Source: Nostoc linckia z4
GTDB taxonomy: Bacteria; Cyanobacteriota; Cyanobacteriia; Cyanobacteriales; Nostocaceae
Reading direction: 5' to 3'
Assembly: GCF_002608075.1 (NCBI RefSeq)
Contig: NZ_LAHA01000002.1
Coordinates: 101,540 to 165,539 of the forward strand
Length of the DNA: 64,000 nucleotides
The notes beneath the pieces are model-generated. The model worked only from the letters and a program-made list of their open reading frames with translations, had not been told where the DNA came from and searched no databases. Each line of letters starts with the position of its first letter. Position 1 is the stretch's first letter. Positions 37,182-46,485 of the stretch are shown piece after piece. The position numbers and the translations under genes were made by a program.

Positions 37182-40100
37182 TTACGAATTACAAAATAAT
37201 CCCAAAGAACAAATAATTTGAGGTTCTCGTTTTTCTAGTTCTTCAGTCACAATACACAAACGGTCATCCATTCGTAACGCCACAACTAACTCAGCCAACT
37301 GCTGATTATTAATACCGCTTCTTAGTTGGCGGTTGAGAGTATCAATGGCTGACTGTCGCAAAGGATAACGGTAAATCTCATCGATTGCTTTTAAAAGTTC
37401 TTCGCTGACAAATAGTGTTCCCTGCATTTCTTGAACATAACTTTTCAGCCGTTCATAGGTGCGGAACCTTGCACCTGATGGTCGCCCCAATTGACCGCCT
37501 GCATTTTTCTCTTCTTCAGCAATCAGTTCAGTACCCTTTTTTACTAATTCGTGATGCTGTTTATCTTTGGGTATGGCTGGGGTAGATTCTTCACACGCTG
37601 CTACCCGCAGAACCGCTAATTGTGATTGAGTAACGCTGTTACCATCGCGGTCAACATAAATCAAAGAATCATTTCCCTCGGTGGTTTTCATATAAAGCAA
37701 TACCCCCTCCGGTTGGACAGGTTGCGGAGTATGGGCGCGGGTAGAATAAACCACATTTTGCATTTCCTCAATGGTTTTTTTCAAGCCGGGATTTCCATCG
37801 GTGGCTTTCTTCCAGATTTGAAATGCTTCTGAAGTCAAGTCTACTTCTGTATCTTCTTCGCCATCTAAAATTCCAGATTTCTCGTTGTAGAGGTCGAGAA
37901 TTACTCGTGCATCATCATCTTCAAAAAATGCTTCATCAGTTCCCACGACTTCCGCATTTTCTTGCAGTCGTTTACGGAGTCGTCCCCGCAAATTAATAAT
38001 TCGTTCTACTCCCTCGGCTGGTAAAAAAGAATAACAAAGAATTTTATCAGCATTTTGTCCAATGCGGTCTACTCTTCCTGCACGTTGAATTAAGCGAATA
38101 ATCGCCCAAGGTAAATCCCAATTAACAATAATTGCACAGTCTTGCAAATTATGACCTTCACTTAAAACATCCGTGGCGATTAAAATACGTAACTCATTTG
38201 ATGATGAAATTTGTTCGCGTTTACCATTACTTACAGGACTAAATCTTCCCGTGATTATTGTCGGGTCTTTAGATTGACCTGTTACCCCTGCCACATTAAT
38301 AATATGGTTTAATTGCAAATTGTCTACAAGGTAGCGGACTGTATCGGCAAACTGTGTGAAAATTAGGACTTTATCTTGGGGGTGAGTTTCTGTTAGCAGT
38401 TTGATTAAAGCAGCAAGTTTTTCATCTACTTGGGGATTCCAATTACCACACTGTTGCAAGACATTAATCAATGCTTTGGCATCTTCTAATAAATCCCGCT
38501 TCAATTTTTTAATATCAAAAACTGTAGAAGGTAACCACTTAAATCGTCGTTGGTATTTAGTTATATATTCTTGATAAATTAATTCTGCTCTTTGACGAAA
38601 TACTTTTTCTGTTTTAGATAATTTTTCATCCTCCTTTAAAAAAACAGTTGCTTCTTCTGTTTCCACTGGCAGCAAAGTATTGGAATCATCTTCTTCCGTT
38701 TCTGTATCAAACAAAGCTGCTGCCACAGAATCGGCATCTTCATCATTGTTACTTGTATCTAATAACTCTGCATCCTGAGTTCCAATCGGAATATTAAGCC
38801 CCTGCTCTAAGGCATATAAATAAATGAAGTTCCGTAAAATGTGGCGTTCAATTGATTGCATAAAAGCAACACCACTACTTTCTAAACGTTTAAATAAATT
38901 AGTTCGAGAAAAACCCATTAACCTCCTACCGCCACGAAATAAACTATTAATCAAACGTTGTTCTATATCTGTAAGCGGCTGTTTGGGTTTAGCAATCAAG
39001 TAATTTCCTAATCCATAACGAGGTAAATTAAGTTGATTAATTACTTCTATGACTGACTCTGAGTAAAGACGAGAATAAAAGTCAGTGTCAGCACCTTCTA
39101 AAGGAAACTTGAGACTCCGGGGTAGGCGCTGGGGAAAATAAGAACGTCTCCCATCAGCAAATTCTAAATATTTACGTCCTGTTTCATCTGTGCAAGCATA
39201 ATTATCTTTAATAAAAGAGCGAGTGCGTCGCACCATGTAGCGTTTCATCAATTCTCGCCAGTCATCAGGGTGTTCGCTTTTCTCAAAGGCAGCTAAGGAA
39301 CGTACAGAACATTGATGTTTTCTAATAAACTCTAATTCTCCTACCGAACTGCCACCAAGTTGATTAATTAAAGCTTCTGGTCTTAATCCTAAATCTTGGT
39401 CTTCTGGCACAAATAGCCGCAGTTGGGCAGAAAGGTCAAGATAACTTTTATTGTAAGGAGTAGCAGATAATAAAATACATTTACTTTCATTAGCAGTAAT
39501 ATATTCTGTAATTGCTCGATAACGTTTACCTTCCCGGTTACGTAAGTTGTGACTTTCATCAATTAATACAATTCGGTAACGGCGGAGTTTTGGTAATTTG
39601 TTTTGTACTTGACTAATTGGCATAACTTCGGCGAGTAACCGATAGTTATTGACATATTCTTGCCACATTGATACCAAGTTTTTTGGGCAAATAATTAATG
39701 TTTCTAAATAACAATCTTCTTGTAATATCTTGGCTAGGGCGGTTCCAACTAAAGTTTTACCCAAACCAACTACATCCCCAACTAAGACGCCACCACGCTT
39801 AGTTACATGACGTGCTGCTAGCTGCACGGCGGCTTTTTGAAAATCAAATAAGTTATTAAATTCGCGGGGAATGCGAAATTCTGAAAGTCCAGCGATCGCT
39901 TCATGGGATAAGTGATAAGCTATCTTCAGGTAGATGTAGTATGGTGGGATTAATTCTGCTCTTGCCCAACTGCGATCGATAATTTCAGCCAATTCTTGGG
40001 AAATATCTACACAACCGTAATCTTGCCAGCGATCGCTAAACCACTTTTGCAGTTTATTACAAGCATCGTGGTCTAAAATATCAACATTCAATTCCCCTTG

Positions 40101-40610
40101 TTTTGCCAGTCCGGGAAGAGTCAAATTACTACTACCCAAGAATCCCACAGTTGGGGTATTAGGGTCATTGCGATGCACAAGATATAACTTGGCGTGTAGA
40201 GAATGACGGAGGAAAAGTTTAATAATTAGTTTCTGAGTTTTTAGCTGATGACTTAACCGCCGCAACCCCGCTTCATCCAGATTAGTCGGCGCACCAATAG
40301 TCAACTGTTGGCGAAATTCCGCCGCCATGCGTTTTTTAAACCGCACGATGGCGCTATTATCAATCCGTCCATCACTACTACCAAGGGTAAATGCCGCTTG
40401 AACTTCATCACTCGGTAAACTTTGCATCCCTATTAACAAACGACAACAAGCATTTTCACTACCAACATACTGTTCGATTAAATCATCAATTCTTCGCCAA
40501 CCTCTGAGGTTAAAGTAGCCAACACAAAAATCTGCCCGATAAGAGACTTTCAGGGTTTCTCGTAAAATCGGTAGCAGTTGTAAATCAATGTTGTCAAAAA
40601 TCCGGGGCAT
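37182..40610 (-). CDS. PLD-like nuclease domain fused to SNF2-type helicase
   Basis: The 1142-residue protein has an N-terminal PLD-like region (about 20-210) with LRHSLHAKLYLVHRND and VGFLGSSNLTLPGL, the single HxK-GSxN form seen in helicase-linked PLD domains. The SNF2-like motor follows: Walker A GDVVGLGKT (about 277-285), DESHN (about 347-351), LSATPYNKS and motif VI QRAGRVDRIGQN (about 843-854). A C-terminal region without known motifs ends the protein. DISARM DrmD/DrmC and related defence proteins combine SNF2 motors and PLD nucleases with an adenine methyltransferase; here both functions are in one polypeptide. The neighbouring methyltransferase supports a defence role. Confidence 0.85.
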   Translation of the reverse strand: MPRIFDNIDLQLLPILRETLKVSYRADFCVGYFNLRGWRRIDDLIEQYVGSENACCRLLIGMQSLPSDEVQAAFTLGSSDGRIDNSAIVRFKKRMAAEFRQQLTIGAPTNLDEAGLRRLSHQLKTQKLIIKLFLRHSLHAKLYLVHRNDPNTPTVGFLGSSNLTLPGLAKQGELNVDILDHDACNKLQKWFSDRWQDYGCVDISQELAEIIDRSWARAELIPPYYIYLKIAYHLSHEAIAGLSEFRIPREFNNLFDFQKAAVQLAARHVTKRGGVLVGDVVGLGKTLVGTALAKILQEDCYLETLIICPKNLVSMWQEYVNNYRLLAEVMPISQVQNKLPKLRRYRIVLIDESHNLRNREGKRYRAITEYITANESKCILLSATPYNKSYLDLSAQLRLFVPEDQDLGLRPEALINQLGGSSVGELEFIRKHQCSVRSLAAFEKSEHPDDWRELMKRYMVRRTRSFIKDNYACTDETGRKYLEFADGRRSYFPQRLPRSLKFPLEGADTDFYSRLYSESVIEVINQLNLPRYGLGNYLIAKPKQPLTDIEQRLINSLFRGGRRLMGFSRTNLFKRLESSGVAFMQSIERHILRNFIYLYALEQGLNIPIGTQDAELLDTSNNDEDADSVAAALFDTETEEDDSNTLLPVETEEATVFLKEDEKLSKTEKVFRQRAELIYQEYITKYQRRFKWLPSTVFDIKKLKRDLLEDAKALINVLQQCGNWNPQVDEKLAALIKLLTETHPQDKVLIFTQFADTVRYLVDNLQLNHIINVAGVTGQSKDPTIITGRFSPVSNGKREQISSSNELRILIATDVLSEGHNLQDCAIIVNWDLPWAIIRLIQRAGRVDRIGQNADKILCYSFLPAEGVERIINLRGRLRKRLQENAEVVGTDEAFFEDDDARVILDLYNEKSGILDGEEDTEVDLTSEAFQIWKKATDGNPGLKKTIEEMQNVVYSTRAHTPQPVQPEGVLLYMKTTEGNDSLIYVDRDGNSVTQSQLAVLRVAACEESTPAIPKDKQHHELVKKGTELIAEEEKNAGGQLGRPSGARFRTYERLKSYVQEMQGTLFVSEELLKAIDEIYRYPLRQSAIDTLNRQLRSGINNQQLAELVVALRMDDRLCIVTEELEKREPQIICSLGLFCNS

Positions 40611-40659
40611 TATTTAACACTCTATGAATATTTCGTACTTATGTTATAAGCGTTTCCCA

Positions 40660-40880
40660 ACCTAGTAGTACGCCAAGGCAGCTTGGCGGGGTCAAGGGTA
40701 AAGGGGAAAGGGAAAAGGTTTTTTATCCCTTACCCTTTTCCCCTTTCCCTTTCCCCAGCCCTTATCCAGCAAAGTTGACTTGCCAGACTACTAGTAGTAC
40801 GTCAAGTGAACTTGGTGGCGTAAAGGGCAAAGGGGAAAGGTTTTAAATACCTTACCCTTTTCCCTTTCCCCTTTAACCGA
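40660..40880. repeat. Two tandem palindromic repeats after the helicase gene
   Basis: TAGTAGTACGCCAAGGCAGC and TAGTAGTACGTCAAGTGAAC each begin a unit with GGGAAAGG-type purine runs and the inverse pyrimidine runs (CCCTTTCCCTTTCCCC). The second ends CCTTTAACCGAACCCTATTG, matching the end of the repeat at 63030. It lies upstream of the helicase and downstream of ndhH. Confidence 0.75.
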
Positions 40881-40920
40881 ACCCTATTGGGCTATATCAT
40901 CGCCAGTTTTACGAATATCA

Positions 40921-40965
40921 AAAAAATAGAGCAGTTGCACTGTAATACAACTGCTCTAAAAAATA
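40921..40965 (-). terminator. Intrinsic terminator of ndhH
   Basis: On the minus strand TAGAGCAGTTG pairs with CAACTGCTCTA and is followed by TTTTTTT. It begins 24 bases after the ndhH stop codon. The stem is 11 perfect base pairs. Confidence 0.9.
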
Positions 40966-40981
40966 CTTGGATGGAGATTTT

Positions 40982-42166
40982 CTACCTATCCACAGAACCC
41001 ATAATCACGTCAATACTGCCGAGAATTACCACAATATCAGCAACCTTCATTCCACGCAGTAAATGTGGGAGAATCTGGAGGTTGTTGAAGTCAGCAGGGC
41101 GAATCTTCCAGCGTGCAGGGAAGACGTTATCATCGCCTACTAGATAAATTCCGAGTTCACCTTTGCCACTTTCTACACGGGCGTAGATTTCACCTTTGGG
41201 AATTTTGAAGGTGGGGGAAACTTTTTTACCGATGTACTGATAATCAAAAGCGTCCCACTCAGATTTTTTACCTGCGGCTAAACGCTTGGCTTCGAGATTT
41301 TCATAAGGGCCGCCAGGAAGTCCTTTAATTGCTTGGCGAATAATCTTCACAGATTCGCGCATTTCCCGCATCCGCACCACGTAACGGGCAAAGCAATCGC
41401 CAGCAGTTTCCCATTGTACATCCCAGTCGAAATCGTCGTAGCATTCGTAATGGTCAACTTTCCGCAAATCCCATTTCACGCCAGATGCGCGTAACATCGG
41501 GCCAGAAAGTCCCCAGTTAATTGCTTCTTCACGGGTGATAGTCCCGATACCTTCAACACGCCGGCGGAAGATGGGGTTATCGGTTACCAAGCGTTCGTAT
41601 TCATCAATTTTGGGTATCAAGTAATCGCAGAATTCCGCACACTTATCTACCCAGCCATAAGGCAAATCAACCGCCACGCCACCGACGCGGAAGTAGTTAT
41701 TATTTACCATCCGGTAACCTGTGGCGGCTTCCCACAAATCATAAATCATCTCCCGTTCCCGGAATTGGTAAAAGAAGGGAGTTTGAGCGCCAACGTCAGC
41801 GAGGAAGGGGCCGAACCACAGCAAGTGGTTGGCGATGCGGTTCAACTCCAGCATAATTACGCGGATGTAACTAGCGCGTTTGGGAACAGCGACACCTGCT
41901 AGTTTTTCCGGTGCGTTGACGGTGACGGCTTCGTTGAACATTCCCGCAGCGTAGTCCCAGCGACTAACATAGGGGACGTACATGACGTTAGTGCGGTTCT
42001 CAGCAATTTTTTCCATTCCTCGGTGGAGGTAGCCAATAACTGGTTCGCAGTCAACGACATCCTCGCCGTCCAAGGTGACAATTAGCCGCAGAACTCCGTG
42101 CATTGAGGGGTGGTGTGGCCCCATATTTAGCACCATCGGTTCAGTGCGGGTTTCTATTCTGGTCAT
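40982..42166 (-). CDS. ndhH: NAD(P)H-quinone oxidoreductase subunit H (NDH-1)
   Basis: The 394-residue protein corresponds to the 49-kDa (NuoD) subunit of complex I, lying in the hydrophilic arm near the quinone-binding cavity. Signatures are the N-terminal [57 protein letters not shown] and the C-terminal [12 protein letters not shown]. It takes part in respiratory and cyclic photosynthetic electron flow on thylakoids. The ATG at 42166 ([11 protein letters not shown]) is preferred over 42193 because it gives the usual 394 residues. The MidA-like methyltransferase gene at 29099 could modify this subunit, by analogy with mitochondria. Confidence 0.97.
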   Translation of the reverse strand: MTRIETRTEPMVLNMGPHHPSMHGVLRLIVTLDGEDVVDCEPVIGYLHRGMEKIAENRTNVMYVPYVSRWDYAAGMFNEAVTVNAPEKLAGVAVPKRASYIRVIMLELNRIANHLLWFGPFLADVGAQTPFFYQFREREMIYDLWEAATGYRMVNNNYFRVGGVAVDLPYGWVDKCAEFCDYLIPKIDEYERLVTDNPIFRRRVEGIGTITREEAINWGLSGPMLRASGVKWDLRKVDHYECYDDFDWDVQWETAGDCFARYVVRMREMRESVKIIRQAIKGLPGGPYENLEAKRLAAGKKSEWDAFDYQYIGKKVSPTFKIPKGEIYARVESGKGELGIYLVGDDNVFPARWKIRPADFNNLQILPHLLRGMKVADIVVILGSIDVIMGSVDR

Positions 42167-42588
42167 AGATTTAGTGTTCTCCCGTTGTGACAATTTTGAA
42201 TCGAACCGCTAAGATGCCAACTAGACACAATTATTTTGTCTGTCAGGGATTGACGGGGGGATGGGGAGACGCAAGGACGAGGAGAATCAAAATTTTCCCA
42301 TGTCCTGACATTAGCCTCAACTTTCAATTTGACAGACTATTAGAGGCAATACTTTTAGGGACTTCCAAGTAAAAAAATATTCCACAGAAGACTGTTAACT
42401 GTTAACTTTTGACCGTTGACCGTTGACAGTCAGCAGTCAACAGTGAACAGTCAACGACCTGAATCGGAACAATTTATTTTTTGGAGTTCCCTTAAATCTA
42501 TTGCCCATACAGGGGTATGTTTGAGAGGGGGTGACAGAGGAGAGGTTTTACTTGATGTTTCATTTTGTTGCACTTCTTCAACTATTAT
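42167..42588. other. Divergent promoter region of ndhH and rsmH
   Basis: The 422-base gap carries a MITE-like element at 42358-42491 and a small repeat segment near 42253-42300. Promoters of both genes must lie here, but no clear -10 box was singled out. Confidence 0.5.
42358..42491. mobile_element. MITE-like element with 26-base imperfect terminal inverted repeats (copy B)
   Basis: The left end GGGACTTCCAAGTAAAAAAA and the right end TTTTTTGGAGTTCCC (start GGAACAATTTAT) are imperfect inverted repeats of about 26 bases. The centre consists of GTTGACTG-type heptads and their inverse. Size and ends match the element at 46657-46782, and the left part matches 23400. No transposase is carried. Confidence 0.75.
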
Positions 42589-43479
42589 ATGGAAGCTGGA
42601 TATCAAGAACTTGAGGCGCAGGAATTTTTTCATGTGCCAGTGTTGGGTCGGGAGATAATTGAAAATCTGGCGGTGCGTCCCGGCGGGCATTATTTAGATG
42701 TAACAGTAGGTGGTGGCGGTCACAGTCGGCTAATTTTAGAAGCTGCTGCGGATGTGCGGGTAACGGCAATTGACCAAGATGAAGATGCTTTAGCTGCGGC
42801 GCGAAAGAATTTAGCTGAATTTAGTCATGGCGTACAATTTATTCATCGCAATTTTGCTACCTACGAGTTTTCCCCTCACACTTTCGATGGTATCCTCGCG
42901 GATTTGGGGGTGAGTTCTTACCATTTAGACCAGCCAGAGAGGGGTTTTAGCTTTCGCCAGGATGCGAGTTTGGATATGCGAATGGATCGCGGGCGATCGC
43001 TAACTGCTGCTGATGTGATTAATAATTGGGATGAAGCCGAATTAGCTCAAGTTTTTTTTGAGTACGGTGAAGAGAGATTATCGCGCCGTATTGCTAGACG
43101 CATCATCGAACGCCGTCCGTTTCACACCACTGTTGAGTTGGCCCAAGCGATCGCCGGTTGCGTTCCCCCCAAATACCGTTATGGTAGAATTCACCCTGCT
43201 ACTCGTGTTTTTCAAGCTCTGCGAATTGTGGTCAATGATGAGCTAAAATCCTTAGAAACTTTTTTGGATAAAGCACCAAACGCCCTTGTCCCCGGTGGCA
43301 GAATTGCAATTATCAGTTTTCACAGCCTAGAAGACCGTTTGGTAAAACATGGTTTGAGAAATTCACCTTTATTAAAAGTCTTGACAAAAAAACCAATTAT
43401 TGCATCTGAAGAAGAAATTAATAAGAATCCGCGATCGCGATCGGCCAAGTTGAGGATAGCAGAAAGAAAGCAAGAGTGA
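42589..43479 (+). CDS. rsmH: 16S rRNA (cytosine1402-N4)-methyltransferase
   Basis: The 296-residue protein is RsmH (MraW), which methylates N4 of C1402 in the decoding centre of 16S rRNA. Signatures are [20 protein letters not shown], the SAM motif [63 protein letters not shown], and [13 protein letters not shown]. The ATG at 42589 ([12 protein letters not shown]) is chosen over an upstream TTG. It starts just downstream of the MITE-like element. Unlike many bacteria, no mraZ or cell-wall gene cluster follows. Confidence 0.96.
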   Translation: MEAGYQELEAQEFFHVPVLGREIIENLAVRPGGHYLDVTVGGGGHSRLILEAAADVRVTAIDQDEDALAAARKNLAEFSHGVQFIHRNFATYEFSPHTFDGILADLGVSSYHLDQPERGFSFRQDASLDMRMDRGRSLTAADVINNWDEAELAQVFFEYGEERLSRRIARRIIERRPFHTTVELAQAIAGCVPPKYRYGRIHPATRVFQALRIVVNDELKSLETFLDKAPNALVPGGRIAIISFHSLEDRLVKHGLRNSPLLKVLTKKPIIASEEEINKNPRSRSAKLRIAERKQE

Positions 43480-43560
43480 ATCGACATGTAGAGAAGTTGC
43501 AATGCAACGTCTCTACAAAGATTTTGATAAGTAGGTCAACTTAATTAAACATAAAACAAT

Positions 43561-43652
43561 GGTAGGGTGCGTTATCGCAAAGCGTAACGCACCTCAATTG
43601 CTATAGTACAGTCTACAGAGGTGCGTTAGCCTACGGCATAACACACCCTACA
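43561..43652. repeat. Palindromic dispersed repeat
   Basis: GGTAGGGTGCGTTATCGCAA reads into AGCGTAACGCACC, then GGTGCGTTAGCCTACGGCAT and AACACACCCTACA close the unit. The outer ends are inverted repeats of about 15 bases. Such GTAGGGTGCGTTA units are familiar dispersed palindromes in cyanobacterial genomes. Confidence 0.75.
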
Positions 43653-43752
43653 TTTATTGACATCTACGTATGACGTTTTTTTAGGTTGAGCTACTTATAT
43701 ACACAATCGTTTTCATAGATGAAATCAGCAATAACCAAATTAATATTAATCA

Positions 43753-43790
43753 ATTAAAAAAACCGCCACTATATTAATTAGGACGGTTTG
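43753..43790 (-). terminator. Hairpin with T run, minus strand
   Basis: Minus-strand AAACCGTCC pairs with GGCGGTTT around an AT-rich loop, followed by TTTTTAATTG. It could end the WD40-gene transcript (gene end at 44337), although 550 bases separate them and the element at 43867 intervenes. Confidence 0.45.
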
Positions 43791-43866
43791 GTTAAGCAAT
43801 CGGAGGGTAATTACAGATTACTTTGCTAATAAATGAAATTGCTGTAACGAAGTTTGCAATTTGTAA

Positions 43867-44168
43867 GAATTCAGGAGTCAGAATCCAGGATTCAAAAGGG
43901 TTAAAGAACGAGATTGAAGAAGAACTCAGAAGTCAGAATGGGCTAAACGCCCCGCTACCGCTAACAGGAGTCAGAATCAAGACGCTCCCTACAAGACGCT
44001 ACGCGAACGCGGACTCGCTAACGCTGCGCTATCAGTCGGGGATTCAGACCCGCGACTGATTGCAGTCCACCAAATTTTAAATTTGGAGGGGGTCTTAAAC
44101 CCACTTATTCATTCACCAGTCGGACTTTAATTCGATTCTGAATTCTGACTCCTGACTCCTGAATTCTT
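43867..44168. mobile_element. Palindrome-ended dispersed element (GAATTCAGGAGTCAGAAT family), longer copy
   Basis: The left end AGAATTCAGGAGTCAGAATC and the right end ATTCTGACTCCTGACTCCTG followed by AATTCT are inverted. The centre contains GACTGATTGCAGTCCACCAA and GGAGGGGGTCTTAAA, also found in modified form in the copy near 52360-52523. No transposase gene is present, so it is likely a non-autonomous element. Confidence 0.65.
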
Positions 44169-44336
44169 TCTTGATAAATATTTGATAAACAAATTTACTG
44201 TTCTACTAGATACTTCTAAATTGTGACTCTTGGGTGCTGAATTCTTTAAATTGGTATCCAAAGTGAAGAGTTATCTGAAGTCAAGAAATAAGTTATCTTT
44301 ACCACAGTTATGACACGCATTCTGTGTAATTTGCTA

Positions 44337-45410
44337 TTACTTACGTTGGACTGGAATTCCCCAAATTTTGATTTGTCGATCGAATCCACCACTGGCTAGA
44401 ATTTGCCCATTTGGACTAAAAGCGATCGCACTTACCCAGTCTGTATGTGCGCTGAATGTATTAATTAACTCACCTGAAGTGATATTCCACAATCTAATAC
44501 CATCTTTACCAGCACTAGCTAGGGTTTGTCCGTCTGGGTTAATGGCGATCGCATTTACCCAGTTATTGTGTCCTGTGAGGGTGCGGAATAATTCTCCACT
44601 ATTGACATTCCACACTTTAACAGTGCGATCGCGGCTAGCACTAATCAATGTTTTTCCGTCCGGTGTAAAAGCAACTGCGGTTACGGAATTAGTATGAGCC
44701 ACTGATTCACTGATTAATTTACCACTACTCAAGCTCCACAACTTAATCACACCTTTATCGTCACCACTAGCCAAGGTTTGCCCATCAGGACTAATAGCCA
44801 CCGCATAAATCAAATTGTTGAAGCGTGCTAAACTACCCAGTGGGCGCTGCTGCAATAAATCCCACAAGCGAATTCCATCTAAAGCACCGCTAATTAAAAC
44901 TTTACTATCAGGGGATACCGCTAAAGATAATACGTTACTGGTATGTCCTACAAAGGAGCGGCTAAATTTAAATTTAAAATTTTTCACATTCCAGAGGTTA
45001 ATGGTGTTGTCAGTACTACAACTAACCAAGGTTCGACCATCTGGCGAAATTATTAAAGATTCCACGGCACTTTTGTGTGCTTTGTTAATATCCCCGAATT
45101 TTTTGCCGTTTGCTGGATTCCACAGACGAATTATACCTTCATTTTCCGCACCACCACTGATAAGAATTCTGCTATCTGGAGTGAATGCTAGGGATTTAAC
45201 AGTTCCGGTATGTCCTTTGAGGGTATAAAGTAATTGAAAATTGGCAAACCTATTTGTAGTTTCGGAGTTTGGTGCAAATTCAATGACAGCATTAGCTTGA
45301 TGACTATAAAACCCTTCCCAAGTAATTACTGGAAGGGCAACAGCTATTATTGATGCCAGAATAATATACCTACGCCGGAAATTACCCCCTCCTCTTCCCT
45401 CACTCCTCAC
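44337..45410 (-). CDS. Membrane-anchored seven-bladed WD40 protein
   Basis: The 357-residue protein begins with basic residues and a membrane segment (about 15-33, YIILASIIAVALPVITWEGF), then seven WD40 units that would close one propeller: GHTGTVKSLAFTPDSRILIS, AHKSAVESLIISPDGRTLVS, GHTSNVLSLAVSPDSKVLIS, FNNLIYAVAISPDGQTLASG, AHTNSVTAVAFTPDGKTLIS, GHNNWVNAIAINPDGQTLAS and AHTDWVSAIAFSPNGQILAS. No kinase or enzyme domain is fused. It probably presents a protein-binding propeller at the outer face of the membrane. Its partner is unknown. Near-identical repeats suggest recent duplication within the gene. Confidence 0.9.
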   Translation of the reverse strand: MRSEGRGGGNFRRRYIILASIIAVALPVITWEGFYSHQANAVIEFAPNSETTNRFANFQLLYTLKGHTGTVKSLAFTPDSRILISGGAENEGIIRLWNPANGKKFGDINKAHKSAVESLIISPDGRTLVSCSTDNTINLWNVKNFKFKFSRSFVGHTSNVLSLAVSPDSKVLISGALDGIRLWDLLQQRPLGSLARFNNLIYAVAISPDGQTLASGDDKGVIKLWSLSSGKLISESVAHTNSVTAVAFTPDGKTLISASRDRTVKVWNVNSGELFRTLTGHNNWVNAIAINPDGQTLASAGKDGIRLWNITSGELINTFSAHTDWVSAIAFSPNGQILASGGFDRQIKIWGIPVQRK

Positions 45411-45419
45411 TACTTTGCC

Positions 45420-45670
45420 TCACTTTTTGATTAGGTATAAAAAAACATATACATACAAAAATCTGAGAGTTATGAACTATAACTCATAACTCCTAATACC
45501 ATTTCACTTTATAAATGATACAAATACAAGGGTAAGGGCGTAGGCTCTGTTTTCCCGCAGGGTACAGCCGTTCGCCCCTACAGGTTATTGTATGTGTATC
45601 AATATTTTGGTGAATTGGTATAACTCCTAACTCCTAACTCCTACCTCCTAACTCCTAATTTTTAACTCAA
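45420..45670. repeat. Gap with heptad repeats and a MITE-like element
   Basis: The gap between two minus-strand genes contains ATAACTCATAACTCCTAA, a 126-base element with inverted ends (45496-45621), and CCTAACTCCTAACTCCTACC heptads. No gene is seen. Confidence 0.7.
45496..45621. mobile_element. MITE-like element with 27-base imperfect terminal inverted repeats
   Basis: The left end ATACCATTTCACTTTATAAA and the inverse of the right end, ATACCAATTCACCAAAATAT, match over about 27 bases, both closing in TGATACA. The core GGGTAAGGGCGTAGGCTCTG resembles degraded tandem-repeat DNA. Flanking TAA/TAA hints at an AT target, not certain. Confidence 0.7.
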
Positions 45671-45676
45671 CACTCC

Positions 45677-45973
45677 CTAAAGAGGTGGTTTTTTCTTAGA
45701 AACACTTAGCATTGGTAAAGGTGGACTAGAGGAACGAGAGGGCAAGTAATGTTGTACTATAGGCTCCTCTGGTAGAGGACGACGCTGTTGGATACGCCAC
45801 AACTTTAAGCCTAGCGCTATCCCCGCCGTTCCCAAACCAAAAGCAAACAACGACCAGCTATCATCCAATCCGCCAATCAGGGCATCTACCAGTCCCATCG
45901 TAATCAATATAGTGATTAGTGGTTCTTTGCGGTAGGTTGATTTCAAAAAACGAGGTAATACAGCATTCATCAC
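45677..45973 (-). CDS. Small two-span membrane protein, 98 residues
   Basis: The protein starts MMNAVLPRFLKSTYRKEPLI and has two hydrophobic helices: about 18-36 (PLITILITMGLVDALIGGLD) and 41-58 (LFAFGLGTAGIALGLKLW). A Pro/Ser-rich cytoplasmic tail (PPLPMLSVSKKKPPL) follows. The family is not named; similar short proteins are known only as conserved cyanobacterial hypotheticals. It is on the minus strand, upstream of the WD40 gene and separated from it by a MITE-like element. Confidence 0.65.
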   Translation of the reverse strand: MMNAVLPRFLKSTYRKEPLITILITMGLVDALIGGLDDSWSLFAFGLGTAGIALGLKLWRIQQRRPLPEEPIVQHYLPSRSSSPPLPMLSVSKKKPPL

Positions 45974-46314
45974 AGGTTGATTGGTTCCAGTTCACCTTTT
46001 GTGTATATTCTTGACCAAGAATACCTCACCCATATTTTGCCTTTTTCATGGAAGGCATAAACTAATATTTATGACTTTCTTGAGTAGGGGAGGAAGTCTA
46101 CTCTTTAATGTTGTTACATGTGCTAATTGCAACTTTTCGGATATTTTAGTCAATAATAGATATTTAGATTCCTCTCTTGGTTACATTCTAGGATAACAAT
46201 TTACAAATATCAGCCCTGAAAGTCAAAACCAACTGGTTATACCAGCTGGTTAAAACTCCTCTAAATACTAGCTTACAATTTGTACGTGTGTTTGTTGCGT
46301 GTTTCTTGGTGGCA
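45974..46314. other. Gap between the HLIP gene and the small membrane protein gene
   Basis: No open frame of convincing composition, repeat block or strong hairpin was found in these 341 bases. It should include the promoter of the 98-residue protein gene. Confidence 0.45.
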
Positions 46315-46485
46315 CTATTTTAGACCAAGCCATGATAACACCCCTTGATTAGTGACGTATTCAATCACCAACATTAAGGCAAAGCCAATCATTGCAGCTC
46401 GACCATTCAACCGCTCAGCATATTCGTTAAAGCCAAACTTCGGTTCGTCTAGTTTAGGTGTAATTGTCGGTTGTGATTGTGTCAT
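46315..46485 (-). CDS. High-light-inducible protein (HLIP, CAB/ELIP family)
   Basis: A 56-residue frame begins MTQSQPTITPKLDEPKFGFN and continues EYAERLNGRAAMIGFALMLV. Residues E24, N27, R29, A31, M32 and G34 fit ExxNxRxAMxG, the chlorophyll-binding signature of one-helix light-harvesting-like proteins. Its single membrane helix would sit in the thylakoid, dissipating excess energy or assisting chlorophyll recycling and photosystem II assembly. It is too short for standard length cut-offs. Regulation by high light is known for the family; no specific site was seen here. Confidence 0.92.
   Translation of the reverse strand: MTQSQPTITPKLDEPKFGFNEYAERLNGRAAMIGFALMLVIEYVTNQGVLSWLGLK

Larger units (their letters stand above)
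43480..44336. other. Repeat-rich gap between rsmH and the WD40 gene
   Basis: This 857-base gap holds three things: a palindromic repeat (43561-43652), a terminator-like hairpin (43753-43790) and a long element with inverted ends (43867-44168). A 78-codon frame at 43823-44059 is made up of repeat sequence and is not considered a gene. Confidence 0.6.

Noticed and set aside
43823-44059. 78-codon frame after rsmH
   Set aside because: It lies entirely within repeat and element DNA (GAATTCAGGAGTCAG, CGCTAACGCTGCG) and has no protein-like composition.
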